Counted from the first letter of the stretch, positions 19,807 through 30,090 are shown. The stretch is DNA of 64,000 nucleotides from Cydia pomonella (GCF_033807575.1 NC_084704.1:27939968-28003967); one strand, 5' to 3'. A program made the numbers and translations. Notes: generated by a model not told the origin, from the sequence alone.

Positions 19807-21321
19807 TTGCAGCAAGGCAAACCTGTTTGCTTTGCTTCAAGAAGCTTGACACCAGCCGAACGTAATTTTTCACAAATAGAAAAGGAATTACTGAGCGTGG
19901 TATGGAGCACACATAAGTATCATTACTTTATCTATGGTCGTAAAGTCACAGTCTTAAATGATCACAAACCTCTTGAAAGCCTATTAAAAAAACATATTCA
20001 TGAAGTCCCTTCACCCAGACTGCAAAGGTTAAAACTTAAACTCTTAAAATATGACTTGGATTTCAAATATTTGCAAGGAAAATTAATGTTTATAGCTGAT
20101 CTTTTATCACGCTCGTATTTGACTTCCAATGACGACACAGATGAATCTTACATGTATGAGGTTATTCATAGTGTCGGCCTAGCACAAAATTTAGAATGTA
20201 CTGAAGAACAAAAAACAATGTTAATGAATGAAAGCTCTGCTGATAGTGAATTAGATATGTTAAGGAACTTTATAAAAAATGGTTGGCCTACTAATAATAA
20301 AAATATCCCTAATGGGTTGCATGACTATCATAAATTAAGAGGTGAACTTTCAGCAGATAACAGTTTAGTATTCTTTAATGACAGATTAATTGTTCCAAAG
20401 AATTTAAGATTATCATTTATTAAAACATTACATGATGGCCACATTGGTATGACAAAAATGAAACAACTTGCTAGGAAATTGTATTACTGGCCACATATCG
20501 ATTCACACATAGAGGAGTTTGTGAAACGATGTTTCCCTTGTCAGACACATCAGAATAATAATATAAAGGAGCCTTTACTCCCACATAAAATACCTTCATT
20601 GCCTTTTGCAAAGATAGCCACAGACATTATGGATTATAAAACCAAAAGTTACCTCGTAGTTTATGATTATTACTCTAAATGGCTGGACATTAAATACATA
20701 CGTAGTAAAAGCGCGAAGAACATTATTGAGGCCTTAACAGACATATTTTCCAACTTTGGTTTTCCTAAGGAAATAGTTTCCGATCATGTACCTTTTGACT
20801 CCAAAGAATGTAGAGACTTCGCTCGTGATAATGGATTTGTTTTCACGTATGCCAGCCCCAGGTATCCCCAATCGAACGGTATGGCGGAAAAAGGGGTACA
20901 AATAGCAAAAAAGATTTTAACTAAGTGTCATGAAGATAACACGGATTATAGATTAGCACTACTTAATTACCGGGCCTCACCTGTATCTGGTACAAACTTG
21001 TCCCCATCGGAGCTAATGTTAAATAGAAATTTAAAGACAAAGTTAATAGTAAATACCCAATATTTACAGCCAAAAATGAATACTGATGTACAGCAAGAGT
21101 TTGACAGGATTAGGATTAGGAATATTAATAATTATAATAAAACAAGTAGGTTTAAAAGCCCATTTGTAGTTGGCCAATCCATTTGGTTTAAGAAAGATCC
21201 TAATAAGAATGTTTGGCTTGAAGGAAAAATTGTTTCCTGTAATGGTAATAGAGCATATAGTGTAGCTGATAAGAACAATGTAATCTATCACCGAACCTCA
21301 TTTCATATTAGACCGCCTTAG
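19807..21321 (+). CDS. Gypsy pol remnant: RNase H (truncated) plus integrase, ~504 codons
   Basis: The frame opens at the deletion junction with TTG, so it has no proper start. Residues ~1-105 are the end of an RNase H domain: GKPVCFASRSLTPAERNFSQ, catalytic-type Glu25, and the NDHKPL box with Asp52. The usual first Asp (the DAS box) lies upstream and is deleted. Residues ~205-250 are the integrase zinc finger (His209, His212, Cys242, Cys245). Residues ~268-375 are the integrase core: Asp273 in ATDIMDY, Asp326 in SDHVPF, Glu361 in NGMAEKG. The C-terminus has WLEGKIVSCNGNRAYSVADK and HIRPP, typical of Gypsy integrases. Gag, protease and most of reverse transcriptase are missing. The SDNGPQF box normal for the family is SDHVPF, one residue short, leaving 34 instead of 35 residues between the second Asp and Glu. 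No stop interrupts the frame. Confidence 0.95.
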   Translation: MQQGKPVCFASRSLTPAERNFSQIEKELLSVVWSTHKYHYFIYGRKVTVLNDHKPLESLLKKHIHEVPSPRLQRLKLKLLKYDLDFKYLQGKLMFIADLLSRSYLTSNDDTDESYMYEVIHSVGLAQNLECTEEQKTMLMNESSADSELDMLRNFIKNGWPTNNKNIPNGLHDYHKLRGELSADNSLVFFNDRLIVPKNLRLSFIKTLHDGHIGMTKMKQLARKLYYWPHIDSHIEEFVKRCFPCQTHQNNNIKEPLLPHKIPSLPFAKIATDIMDYKTKSYLVVYDYYSKWLDIKYIRSKSAKNIIEALTDIFSNFGFPKEIVSDHVPFDSKECRDFARDNGFVFTYASPRYPQSNGMAEKGVQIAKKILTKCHEDNTDYRLALLNYRASPVSGTNLSPSELMLNRNLKTKLIVNTQYLQPKMNTDVQQEFDRIRIRNINNYNKTSRFKSPFVVGQSIWFKKDPNKNVWLEGKIVSCNGNRAYSVADKNNVIYHRTSFHIRPP

Positions 21322-21607
21322 CTGGGCTGGGTGCCTCACCGGACTCTAACAGTTGGGACCACCATCGGTCGAATGTGGAGTTTGTGCATTCATTCTATGA
21401 ATACTTTGTGATAATTTTGTATTATGTGGAGATGCATTCCTTTAAAAAGGGGATGAAGAGAGTTTAGTAATGTAAGTGAAATAAGTGCAAATATATAATG
21501 TGGATCTCAGTGCCTTGGGCCTTGTTATAAATATTTAGTTTAGGAAATTGTACTTCTGTGTTAAGCTAAGATGATCTTGTAGTTCTGTATAACTTTTAAC
21601 TTTCTTT

Positions 21608-21621
21608 GAAAAAGGGGATGA
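21608..21621 (+). promoter_or_regulatory. Polypurine tract of the Gypsy element
   Basis: GAAAAAGGGGATGA ends at the base before the 3' LTR. This is the expected plus-strand primer. A similar run, AAAAAGGGGATGAAGAG, occurs earlier near 21445. Confidence 0.85.
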
Positions 21622-21824
21622 TGTAGCGGAGTGACGTTTGTGAACGCACTCCTTAAAATATGTTATCTATGACTGTCACTTTGACACCTCTCTCTGACTC
21701 AGCCCTTGCATATATGGACGGATATGCTGTACATCAATTTAATTATAATTAATATTAAGAAGCCACTTACAACTAAAATAAATACAACAAGAAGTGAATC
21801 AAGTGTTTTATTGAAGATACTACA
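21622..21824 (+). mobile_element. 3' LTR of the Gypsy element, 203 bp
   Basis: Identical to 19474-19676 as far as I can read, and followed by the ATAAT duplication. Total element length is 2351 bp. Confidence 0.95.
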
Positions 21825-22190
21825 ATAATAATAATAAATAGTTTTTTTTTTTTATAATCAAAAATTGCGAGTTACCTTTAAAAAAAAATTTATATTTTAT
21901 TACATATATGGAAAACCAACAGCTTTAAACATTTCTATAAGATACGATAGAAATACAGAGCCAATTACAGGTTCTCAATGTCTGTCAATAGATACTTATG
22001 TCTAAATCAAGTCACATAGTGGCAGCGTCGGAACCAAAAAGGCGTTTTTGTCTAAGTTATTACAAAAACATCACAAGAATTGTCTCTAAAACAAGACCGA
22101 TTCCATGAAACTTTGTATGACATTCTAGTCTCTAAATGCGGTCAACACCTTTAAAATCTGTCGGGTTTTAACAGCCCACGGTGTATAAAT

Positions 22191-22760
22191 GTTGGAATTT
22201 TAAGCGTTAAATTTAAATAACGTTGTTAAAACAGTACGGTTTGGTTGTAAGTAGCAATAGCAATTGGAGTTGAAACATCCTCAAGCTTTTGAAAGCATTT
22301 CCTAGTTCAATTTTAAGTACGAATTCAGTGTGGTAGAAGCTTAAGAGGGAAGAATAGCTTTGCGATCCTTACGAAATAACGGTATTAAAACGGTTTCCAT
22401 TTCCACTAACTAAATCTTAAGAAATCACTTTGATTTTAATGTCGATCGCTTCAGCATACTATATAGGTGGCGCATAAAAAAAAAAGATTTTTTTAAATTG
22501 CAAATTTTGAAGAAAAAAAAACATAACATATGATCCTAGTTTTTCATTAAGTTAATAACATACTAAAAAATCATGGAGAATGGAAAATATTTAGAAGTGG
22601 AATAACATTTTCTCTTTTTATATGGACCAGGTACGTGGTATACTTCCCACTTAAATGAAAACGTAAATTGGACCAATACCTTTATCTAAAAGTTTTTGTC
22701 ATTCTTATGAAAATTGTAAAAAGCTTCGTATGGTTTTTGACCGTACCACATTTTAACTTT
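22191..22760. repeat. Paralogous non-coding segment A (pair with 24646-24905)
   Basis: It shares in order GTTGGAATTTTAAGCGTT, AGTAGCAATRGCAATTG, AAAACATC, TTTTGAAAGCATTTCCTAGT, ATGAAAACGTAAATTGGACC and AAATTGTAAAAARCTTCGT with 24646-24905. A stretch of about 300 bp in the middle (22353-22650) is absent from the partner. Confidence 0.65.
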
Positions 22761-23334
22761 GGCAATTCTAAGGTGTTTTTAATAATAAATTTTGTAATAA
22801 TAATAGCTTTTTATTGATTTAAAAATATTAAAGTCATGTATTTATTTATAGAACTATTCAAAAAATAGTGCTGCGTAATAGTGAAAACTTGGAAATTCAT
22901 AAATTTATGAATGAATTCCATTAATAATATGTCCATGCAATTTTGTGGCACGCTATACTAACCTATTTCCAAAGGACAAGTACTTTTTCATTTCTCATGC
23001 TCTGAAATTGGGTCGTTGTTGTTCTAAAAAGTGTGCAGAAAATGATACGTTTCTTCACTAGAGAATTTTACTTTCCCAGTACGTTTATTTACTTTATTTC
23101 GTTTATATTACGATAAGCAATTAAAATATGACATTAAATAGATTTTTTTGTACAATTTCCACTCTAATATTTAACTCCACTCCATAAATCAAGATACTTT
23201 TACTTAAATTGTTAATTGAAAGTACCCTCGAGAAATACTTTGACTCGGGTGAAAGACTCATCCCTTGGTTAACAATCTACTATTTTTCTGTTCCACTTTA
23301 AACACAAACACTGCGTACTGCGTACAAACTAGTA

Positions 23335-23570
23335 GACCACGAGCCAGGAACAAATTTCTATGATAAATAGCGTCCCGCGTGATAACATGTACTAGTTATC
23401 GCTCCGTTTGAATGGCTGTCATTTCTCAACCCACCAACGGAGCGGCCGCTGACCTTCACGAAACTTCATAATACATCTCCCTTAACCACTCTATCTACGA
23501 GTTATCGCCTAGGATGCGATGACTGACGAAATTTGCGCCTGGCCCACGGATCAGCTTATTTTCTTAGAAG
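23335..23570. mobile_element. Foldback element, outer-arm relative of 9846-10345
   Basis: The left arm GACCACGAGCCAGGAACAAATTTC and the right arm GAAATTTGCGCCTGGCCCAC are inverted. The centre has TTTCTCAACCCACCAACGGA GCGG, shared with 10213-10240, and AACCACTCTATCTACGAG. Confidence 0.65.
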
Positions 23571-23898
23571 ATCGATCCTACGCACGAATTTTTCTTTAGC
23601 ATTGACTTTTTATGACGTTATTATTCAAAAAAAGTCCGATATGACAAATAGAGGTACTTTGCTCAACACAGCCGACAACAAGGCTTTTCGTATGATGGAT
23701 GGACCGATGAAACGACTTTGATTGATTAGTTCTTTTCAATCCAAAGTAAGAATATTCGCTGTCTTGCGTCTGTTACAAAAAAAAATAAAGTCCTCAATCA
23801 GTCTATTCATCACTTAATACATTAAACTCTTAATGTACCTTATTTTTTACATACAAGGGCGTGATCCACTACACAGAACAAAGGATTTTAAACCTCCA

Positions 23899-23948
23899 TA
23901 AAACACAAAATAAGAAGAAACGTAATGCTTACAAACAAAAGAGTGAAT
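23899..23948 (+). repeat. 49-bp repeat, copy 2
   Basis: AACACAAAATAAGAAGAAAC GTAATGCTTACAAACAAAAG AGTGAATCT, a partner of 16788-16836. Read in the same frame it gives KHKIRRNVMLTNKRVNLHCS and then a stop. Confidence 0.5.
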
Positions 23949-23949
23949 C

Positions 23950-24640
23950 TACACTGCAGCTAAGTTAAGCGCATCTGTTTTCAGGAGGATCAAAAATCAT
24001 CAAGATTTTATTTACGTTATTTTTTCATGTGTTGCACATTTAGGTACCTATCATAGTGTTAATTTACGATTAGGAACAATGTTGACTAAAATTATAAGTT
24101 TCTGTTTTATTAATAAATTTTGTTAGCTTTCTTGCAGCTAAAAATTAATTAACTATCGAGAGTAGGTAAAACCAACAATGCAACGTTTTCAATTTACTTA
24201 GCGACAAAAAGCTAAGCAGCCAAGAGGTGTTGTATTTTTTTATCAAGTATAATATTGTTTGATACAAAGGCTGGTATGATGAGACAAATTAAGAAAAGAG
24301 CTACAAACATTTCACTCTTCATAAATAAGTACTTTTTACAGAGACTGGCTATTTAGCAATCTGTATAATGTATAGGTTTTGGCTAGACTGTTTTGTTGTA
24401 TGATTGACTCTGTAAATAAGATAAAAAAAAAACTTTATGCAACCCTTTCTTTTGGGCAGTAACGTAAGAGGCATTCTCTCTGTCTGTGCTTGAAATGAGT
24501 CAGTCCCTGGTCAAACTATAGGTAGGTACGTTGGCATAAATAATAATAATTAAACATTTTAACACTTACACATTCTACAATTTCCGCCAAACTATATAAA
24601 AGTTTGTGTTTGTACTGTATCTTGTTGTGTAACTCTGTAG
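23950..24640. other. No gene recognised
   Basis: AT-rich, unassigned. Confidence 0.4.
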
Positions 24641-24645
24641 CAATT

Positions 24646-24905
24646 TGTTGGAATTTTAAGCGTTGAATTTAAATACAGTTGTGAAGGCTGTCTGCTTTGT
24701 TTGGAAGTAGCAATGGCAATTGAATTTAAAACATCTTCGAGGTTTTGAAAGCATTTCCTAGTTTAATCGTAAGTATGAATTTGATGCGGTCGAAACTTAA
24801 AATGAAAACGTAAATTGGACCAATTTTTTCGAGTGCTTTTAAGGAAATTGTAAAAAACTTCGTTAGATTTTTGTTCACAAATCTGTACTCCATTCTAAGG
24901 TTTTT
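24646..24905. repeat. Paralogous non-coding segment B
   Basis: The shorter partner of 22191-22760. It matches that segment's two ends with the middle missing. Confidence 0.65.
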
Positions 24906-24971
24906 ATTATTATTTTGCTAAAGTTCAAAAGCTGAAAACTGCAAAAACTTTGGAACGCAGCACATATAAAA

Positions 24972-25025
24972 TATCTACTAGAGTCAGTGCGGAAAGAGAA
25001 GAGTCGTGTCAGAAATGGGAACTAA
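24972..25025 (+). repeat. GTGCGGAAAGAGAAGAGTCG word in + orientation
   Basis: ACTAGAGTCAGTGCGGAAAG AGAAGAGTCGTGTCAG. The inverted partner is at 26286-26332. I recall this word as recurrent in lepidopteran DNA but cannot assign a family. Confidence 0.45.
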
Positions 25026-25492
25026 CATTATCAATTTTATATGGCAATCAAAACTTAGACACCTGTCTAATAAAAAGTAAACAAACGTATGTCCTTGTGT
25101 ATTTTTATTTACAAAAACAACAAGATTTCAGTATGAAATAATATCGAAATGGAATAAAATCGTACATAATTCAACTAAGGAAATTAAATTTTTATATGAT
25201 TTAGTTTCGTCAGCGGGAAAAAGCGGCTAAAAGCTTCACTATTGACATACAAAAAATACACAGAACGTGTTTCCGCTACAACGGGTATTTATACCATTTT
25301 ATTTAATATTGAACTACTACCTATTCAATAGTCCCCCTAATAATTAATCTCCGATACGAAATCGGAAAATATTCAGTATATTCATACAAAATTTATTATT
25401 TTACAGGCCAATCATTATGTAACTGATAAATAGTTTTGATACTTTGCCATTTTATGCATAATAATATGAAGGTACATGTAATTTATTTTTAG

Positions 25493-25662
25493 GATTGAGT
25501 AAAAGTATAGTATATCGAATTTGTAATCCACGTTCCAATCACGTGCACGATTCCAGCACAGCCAATTCAGGTGAAGATATTTCTTCGAGTCTCTCTGGTT
25601 GTTCTGTAGCTAGCTCAATCATCAGTGACATTGAATGTTTAGATTTAAGACTTCGTATATAA
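25493..25662 (+). CDS. Candidate terminal coding exon with Ser-rich tail, protein not recognised
   Basis: A pyrimidine-rich acceptor, GTAATTTATTTTTAG, ends at 25492. The frame that follows, entered after two bases of a split codon, is open for 55 codons: LSKSIVYRICNPRSNHVHDS then STANSGEDISSSLSGCSVAS then SIISDIECLDLRLRI, with TAA at 25660-25662. The other two frames are closed. The composition, a basic-aromatic start followed by a Ser/Asp/Glu-rich tail with several SSxS clusters, looks like the cytoplasmic tail of a membrane receptor or channel. That is only a resemblance. GC content is higher than in the flanks. AATAAA follows about 7 bases after the stop, very close for a real 3' UTR, so a later poly(A) site may be used. 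No upstream exon was identified. It could be a chance frame. Confidence 0.4.
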
Positions 25663-25669
25663 TGAAATA

Positions 25670-26285
25670 AAATTCATCAATTAAAATATTTATTTATTTT
25701 TAAGTGTTAGACATATTTGGATTCAAATCATATGCTCAAAATACATATTGAGCCAATGTAGTACAAATTATCTGTAAAGACATACTATTTATAGACTTTA
25801 TAGTAATGACATAAGGTCTACCGAAATAGTGTTGCTGTTAGGGTACGAAATATTATTATTTTGGACTAATTAAAATATGTATCGTGAGAAAATATCGGGA
25901 TAATCCCAAACATACTCTTGAGATGTTTTTACATCATAAATACTAAGTTGATAGTTCGATTGCTCTATTTCTACCCAATTCCGTGCTAAAATAACTACTG
26001 GACTGGGCAGATTAGACTGTAAATTGGACTCTGGTTTTGTACGAAAATGGAAGTTGGATTGGATAGATTCGTAACTACAAGGTGAAATGGTAGTTACTCC
26101 TGTGAAAACTAGTGTCTGTGCTAATTCATAGGATTCGGTTACCGAGCCGACACCAGTCTCCCTTATGCGAGCTGTGGCAAAATGCCGAAATAACGGGATT
26201 AAAGTACCATGATTTTTAGTGTCGTACTATGATTCCGTAACAGTGTTGTCAGCATAACAAAAACCATAAAAGAGCACTGACACGC
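25670..26285. other. No gene recognised
   Basis: Possible 3' UTR of the candidate exon, then anonymous DNA. Confidence 0.35.
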
Positions 26286-26332
26286 CCTCAAATCCTGCGA
26301 CTCTTCTCTTTCCGCACAGACTCTATTGAGGA
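26286..26332 (-). repeat. GTGCGGAAAGAGAAGAGTCG word in - orientation
   Basis: The reverse complement reads AATAGAGTCTGTGCGGAAAG AGAAGAGTCGCAGG. Partner of 24972-25025, about 1.3 kb apart in inverted orientation. Confidence 0.45.
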
Positions 26333-26334
26333 TA

Positions 26335-27570
26335 GTAAGTTTTGATTTGAAAAAACTTATTAACTTAAATCGGACATACGAAAGCATATACGGTACGATT
26401 TTGATGTAGATAACTGCATTATTTAACATGACAAAATCTAAATTTTGATAGCTGTCATGAATACAGACAGAAAGCCACACCAAGAGATTTACTCAGATAG
26501 TAATGTATTGTTATCAATAATTTGTAAAGGATATGATCAGTCAATTTTGACAGCTGACAAGACATATCCATTACAAATTGTTAGCAAAACTGTACTCTCT
26601 GAATAGATCTCCAATACAATGGTTAATGTTACCCTTATTGACTCATTTATAGACACTCAGAAAAAAAAATATACAGATATATTTTGTTTTTTTATGGGTG
26701 CCTAGTACAGACTAGGGGCTAAAATAGTTGCGTCTATTGAAAGAAGTTTGACCTGGGCGTCTCATTCCAGTGGCCTACCTCTGCTCATTTTAACCACTAT
26801 AAATCGCTCTCCGATTACTTATACTTGTTAGATATATCGAGGTGTTTTTCGACCGGGAGGCCGCTTCTTAACCGCCCGCGCTCGTGCTCATCGGAATTAC
26901 ATTGCCTGCCGCGAACTCCAGTGAAGAGGTCGCTCGCGTCCTATTCACAATATTGAAGACAGACAAGCAAGCGGGTCAAGTAGGGCTGAAGAAAGATGGT
27001 TATTATGTACTTGTTAAAGCTTCCCAAACAACCAGCCCTAGGCTATTAGGAATAATTAATTTATAATTATGCATTGTCATCCTTACCACTTATAACTAGT
27101 TATTACTTAGAGTATTATATTATACATATAATTGTTTTTAATGTTCTCCCGTCATATGAAAGCAACATATAAAAGATGATTATGATCATTTAATATCCCC
27201 CACAGCTGTTTTAGACTGCTTGCGGTCATTATCACAATATTATTTCCTTCCATCGTTCTTTTTATGAAAATAGGATGTAAATATGATGAGAATAATTTGT
27301 TATTGCTAAAACAATCTGAATTATTATTATGCTAAAAAGATGCTAAAAATGGAATAAGGAAACACCCCCACTGATACTTGAAAGGTTGGCTATAGCTAAA
27401 TTATTTACTGTATATTACCTGTATTTCTACTCGACTGCCCATAAAAAGAGTGTATTGTTTTTGAACGGTGGGTAGTGAAAGTGAAGCGGTGGATTAGTGG
27501 ACGCAAAATCAGAGAACTGATGTACTTCATAAAAAATAATTTCGCGCACTAAAGGATGACCCGGGTCTGA
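26335..27570. other. No gene recognised
   Basis: The 60-codon frame 26884-27066 has no splice context or family resemblance. A CTCTCCGATTACTTATACTT..ATATATCGAGG stretch near 26811 loosely resembles the centre of the MITE at 3174. Confidence 0.35.
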
Positions 27571-27573
27571 GCC

Positions 27574-27640
27574 AAGGTGCCCGACACATTGTTTTCATCA
27601 CCTATCATAGAAAACGAAGTGACGGACGCCTTGGGCTTGG
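27574..27640. repeat. Imperfect hairpin, CCAAGGTGCCCGACACATTG arms
   Basis: GCCAAGGTGCCCGACACATT GTTTTC pairs imperfectly with GAAAACGAAGTGACGGACGC CTTGG around ATCACCTATCATA. Confidence 0.55.
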
Positions 27641-27689
27641 CGAGGACCATTCTAGCGTGAGTCTTTTAAATAATGAAGGCTTTAATGGA

Positions 27690-27770
27690 TAGATAGATAT
27701 AATACTCTTTATTGGCACACCTCAGTAAAAATATACAAGAAAAATAAACCTAATATTAGTAAGTTCAAAA
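27690..27770 (-). repeat. LINE-like antisense 3' tail
   Basis: ATAATACTCTTTATTGGCAC ACCTCAGTAAAAATATAC is the reverse of a 3' UTR/poly(A)-signal end seen in insect retroelements. No ORF remains. Confidence 0.4.
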
Positions 27771-27824
27771 TATTTTCTTAATAACAAACGTATTTATTAC
27801 AGAAATGTTATAGTACCTACATTA

Positions 27825-27900
27825 CGATACAAGTGCGAAAAGTAGGAAATTTGCAACGAGTGGCGATAAATTAAAACACGGCCAAAGGGAGTGTTGTAAA
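27825..27900 (+). repeat. ACGATACAAGTGCGAAAAGTAGG repeat fragment
   Basis: Shares its left half with 18862-19075 and continues CAACGAGTGGCGATAAATTA AAACACGGCC. Confidence 0.5.
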
Positions 27901-27954
27901 TATGGGACTGTCACCGTATTTAAGTATCGCGTCCCGTATTTTTTCCCGTCCCTT

Positions 27955-28505
27955 TTTGGGATTCCGTAGCCAAATGGCAAAAAACGGAACCCTTATAGAT
28001 TCGTCATGTCCGTCTGTCTGTCCGTTTATGTCACAGCCACTTTTTTCCGAAACTATAAGAACTATAGTGTTCAAACTTGGTAAGTAGATGTAGTCTATGA
28101 ATCGCATTAAGATTTTCACACAAAAATAGAACAAAAAACAATAAATTTTGGGGGTTCCCCATTCTTAGAACTGAAACTCAAAAAAATTTTTTTCTTCAAA
28201 CCCATACGTGTGGGATATGGATAGGTCTTCAAAAATGATATTGAGGTTTCTAATATCATTTTTTTCTAAACTGAATAGTTTGCGCGAGAGACACTTCCAA
28301 AGTGGTAAAATGTGTCCCCCCCCTGTAACTTCTAAAATAAGAGAATGATAAACCTAAAAATATATATATATATGGTACATTACTATGCAAACTTTCACCG
28401 AAAATTGGTTTGAACGAGATCTAGTAAGTAGTTTTTTTAATACGTCATAAATGGTACGGAACCTTTCATGGGCGAGTCCGACTCGCACTTGGCCGCTTTT
28501 TTATC
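27955..28505 (-). repeat. Family G element, single-unit copy, near complete
   Basis: On the minus strand it runs AAAAAGCGGCCAAGTGCGAG TCGGACTCGCCC, GGTTCCGTACCATTTATGAC, one ~270-bp unit (GACGTATTAAAAAAACTACT ... CACACGTATGGGTTTGA), then a tail with CATCTACTTACCAAGTTTGA, CGGACAGACAGACGGACATG and TTTGGCTACGGAATCCCAAA. It matches 43507-44846 throughout but has one internal unit where that copy has four. No protein coding. Confidence 0.8.
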
Positions 28506-28509
28506 TCGT

Positions 28510-29220
28510 ATAGACATCCTGACGTCAGAATGTTCTGACGCTTACGTTTTGGTACCAAAACGCATGCCATTATGAGTTTCATTAGTCGTTATACCATCTT
28601 ACCGCCTGCGGGGACTCACCCACATGCTGTATATCGACCGAGTTATCGACCAATGAAACTGAGCCATGAATATTGTCACAAATATTTAGGTCAATAAACA
28701 GTCGTAAAAGCTACGAACGTATATTCAGAAAATTGAATTTGCAGAGTTATATCGTTTGTAATCAGGTCGAGTCTGTTGGTCAAACACATTCGTATTACGC
28801 CTCGAGAGCGACGCAATAAGCATTCTGTTTGCTCAGAGATTGCGGCTAGCATTATGCCATCCTGGCGCCTCGCGGTATAAACTTTGAGTATCTACCTTTT
28901 TATACAGGCTTCAATCTTAAATGTGATCAGAAATAGCTGAATAAGTGGGTCAAACATATTTTAGAAAAAGGTCACTTCTGTGGACAATATTATAAAATAG
29001 TACATGTGTATCCCGGTTTTCTTATTTGTCCCAAGTCACAAGTACCGAAAAGATGTAACCCGCCTGTAAGTGTGGTGCGTAAAAAATTGCTTTAGATTTC
29101 CTTGACTTAGCTATGTCTACAGGAAAGACGCGAACAAGTTAACGATACTATAAAATGTGTATTACAGTAGTAAATGATCTGTCCTATAAATCTGAACCTT
29201 AGTACTATCAAAATTGTTGC
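28510..29220. other. No gene recognised
   Basis: Anonymous. Contains a short CCTGACGTCAGAATGTTCTGACG inverted word at 28520. Confidence 0.35.
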
Positions 29221-29224
29221 TTTG

Positions 29225-29470
29225 TAAACGATATGGTGTTTTGGGCACGCGCGCCAAAGTTGCTCTGTATAAAAGAAACAATAGTTATTTGTTTTACAAG
29301 GGGGCAAAGTTGTTTAACCGCTCCTGTTAATATTGATACCCGAGCAAGTGAAGGATTCCATAATTGAACTACAAGCGTAACGAGTGATTCTAAAAGTGGA
29401 ATTTTGAGCATTGCGAGTGCTTCAAGGCACGAGGGTTAAACAAACTGCTTCCGAGTGAGACACAAAAGTT
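29225..29470. repeat. GGGCAAAGTTGTTTAACCGC repeat
   Basis: Contains GTTTAACCGCTC, TTGATACCCGAGCAAGTGAA, GAACTACAAGCGTAACGAGTGATTC and GCACGAGGGTTAAACAAACT. The opening GTTTAAC and closing GTTAAAC are inverted. I recall it as a recurrent lepidopteran repeat of unknown class. Confidence 0.5.
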
Positions 29471-29829
29471 TTCACTACAACAACGCTAGGAAAATAATAA
29501 TTATGAAATACTAAAAAAATCAAACCAAATCAAATCCAAATGAACGTACGTAATAAAAAAGTTATCATTTATTAAAAGTCAATTCTACCAGCTAACATAA
29601 GGAAACGACTCAAATTTTTCATCTGATTACTTTGCCCCACATGTGGATTAAATGCAACATTCTCATTAGTTTTTGAACAACCAAGAGGACTTTTACCAAT
29701 TTGGTGTGGTGAAAACCCGAAAAAATCCACTAAGATAATTGACCCGATGATGAAAACCAAATAAAACTGAGTACTTACTACCTACTAAAACACTGCGAGT
29801 TGTGTTTATTCACAAAATTTTAAAGGGTC

Positions 29830-29930
29830 GGCCACGCGCATGTGACACCTCCGGAGTTACAGGCGTCCATAGGCTGCGGTGAATGCTTACCATCAGGCGA
29901 GCCGTAAGCACATTTGGCTGGTATAAAAAA
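29830..29930 (+). pseudogene. CR1-like LINE 3' fragment
   Basis: GGCGTCCATAGGCTGCGGTG AATGCTTACCATCAGGCGAG then GCTGGTATAAAAAAAAA. Same 3' UTR type as 15845-16152, with little coding left. Confidence 0.6.
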
Positions 29931-30090
29931 AAACACTGAAAGTTAACCCAACAATTTCGTCGTAATAAGACTAATAAGCCTTGAGACTCGTGTTTCTTGG
30001 CTTTTGTATTATTCGCTGCCGCTCACGTTTGGTACTAACCATCAATTATGGTGGGTATATCAGTGAAGGTAAATCTATTACAATACCCAC

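Larger units (their letters stand above)
19428..22183. mobile_element. TIR element (CACCGTGGGCTG ends) interrupted by a Gypsy element
   Basis: The left end CACCGTGGGCTGGTAACACG ACAGAT is the inverted copy of the right end ATCTGTCGGGTTTTAACAGC CCACGGTG. TA flanks each end (19426-19427, 22184-22185). Without the 2351-bp Gypsy insertion and one 5-bp duplication, the element would be about 400 bp. Its interior (21830-22170) has no transposase frame, so it is a non-autonomous element. Confidence 0.75.

Noticed and set aside
19795..19812. Intron 3' splice site before the Gypsy pol frame (TTTATTGCAG)
   Set aside because: The codons just before it fit the usual LLQQGKP sequence, so the site is better read as the edge of the internal deletion. 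Splicing cannot be fully excluded.
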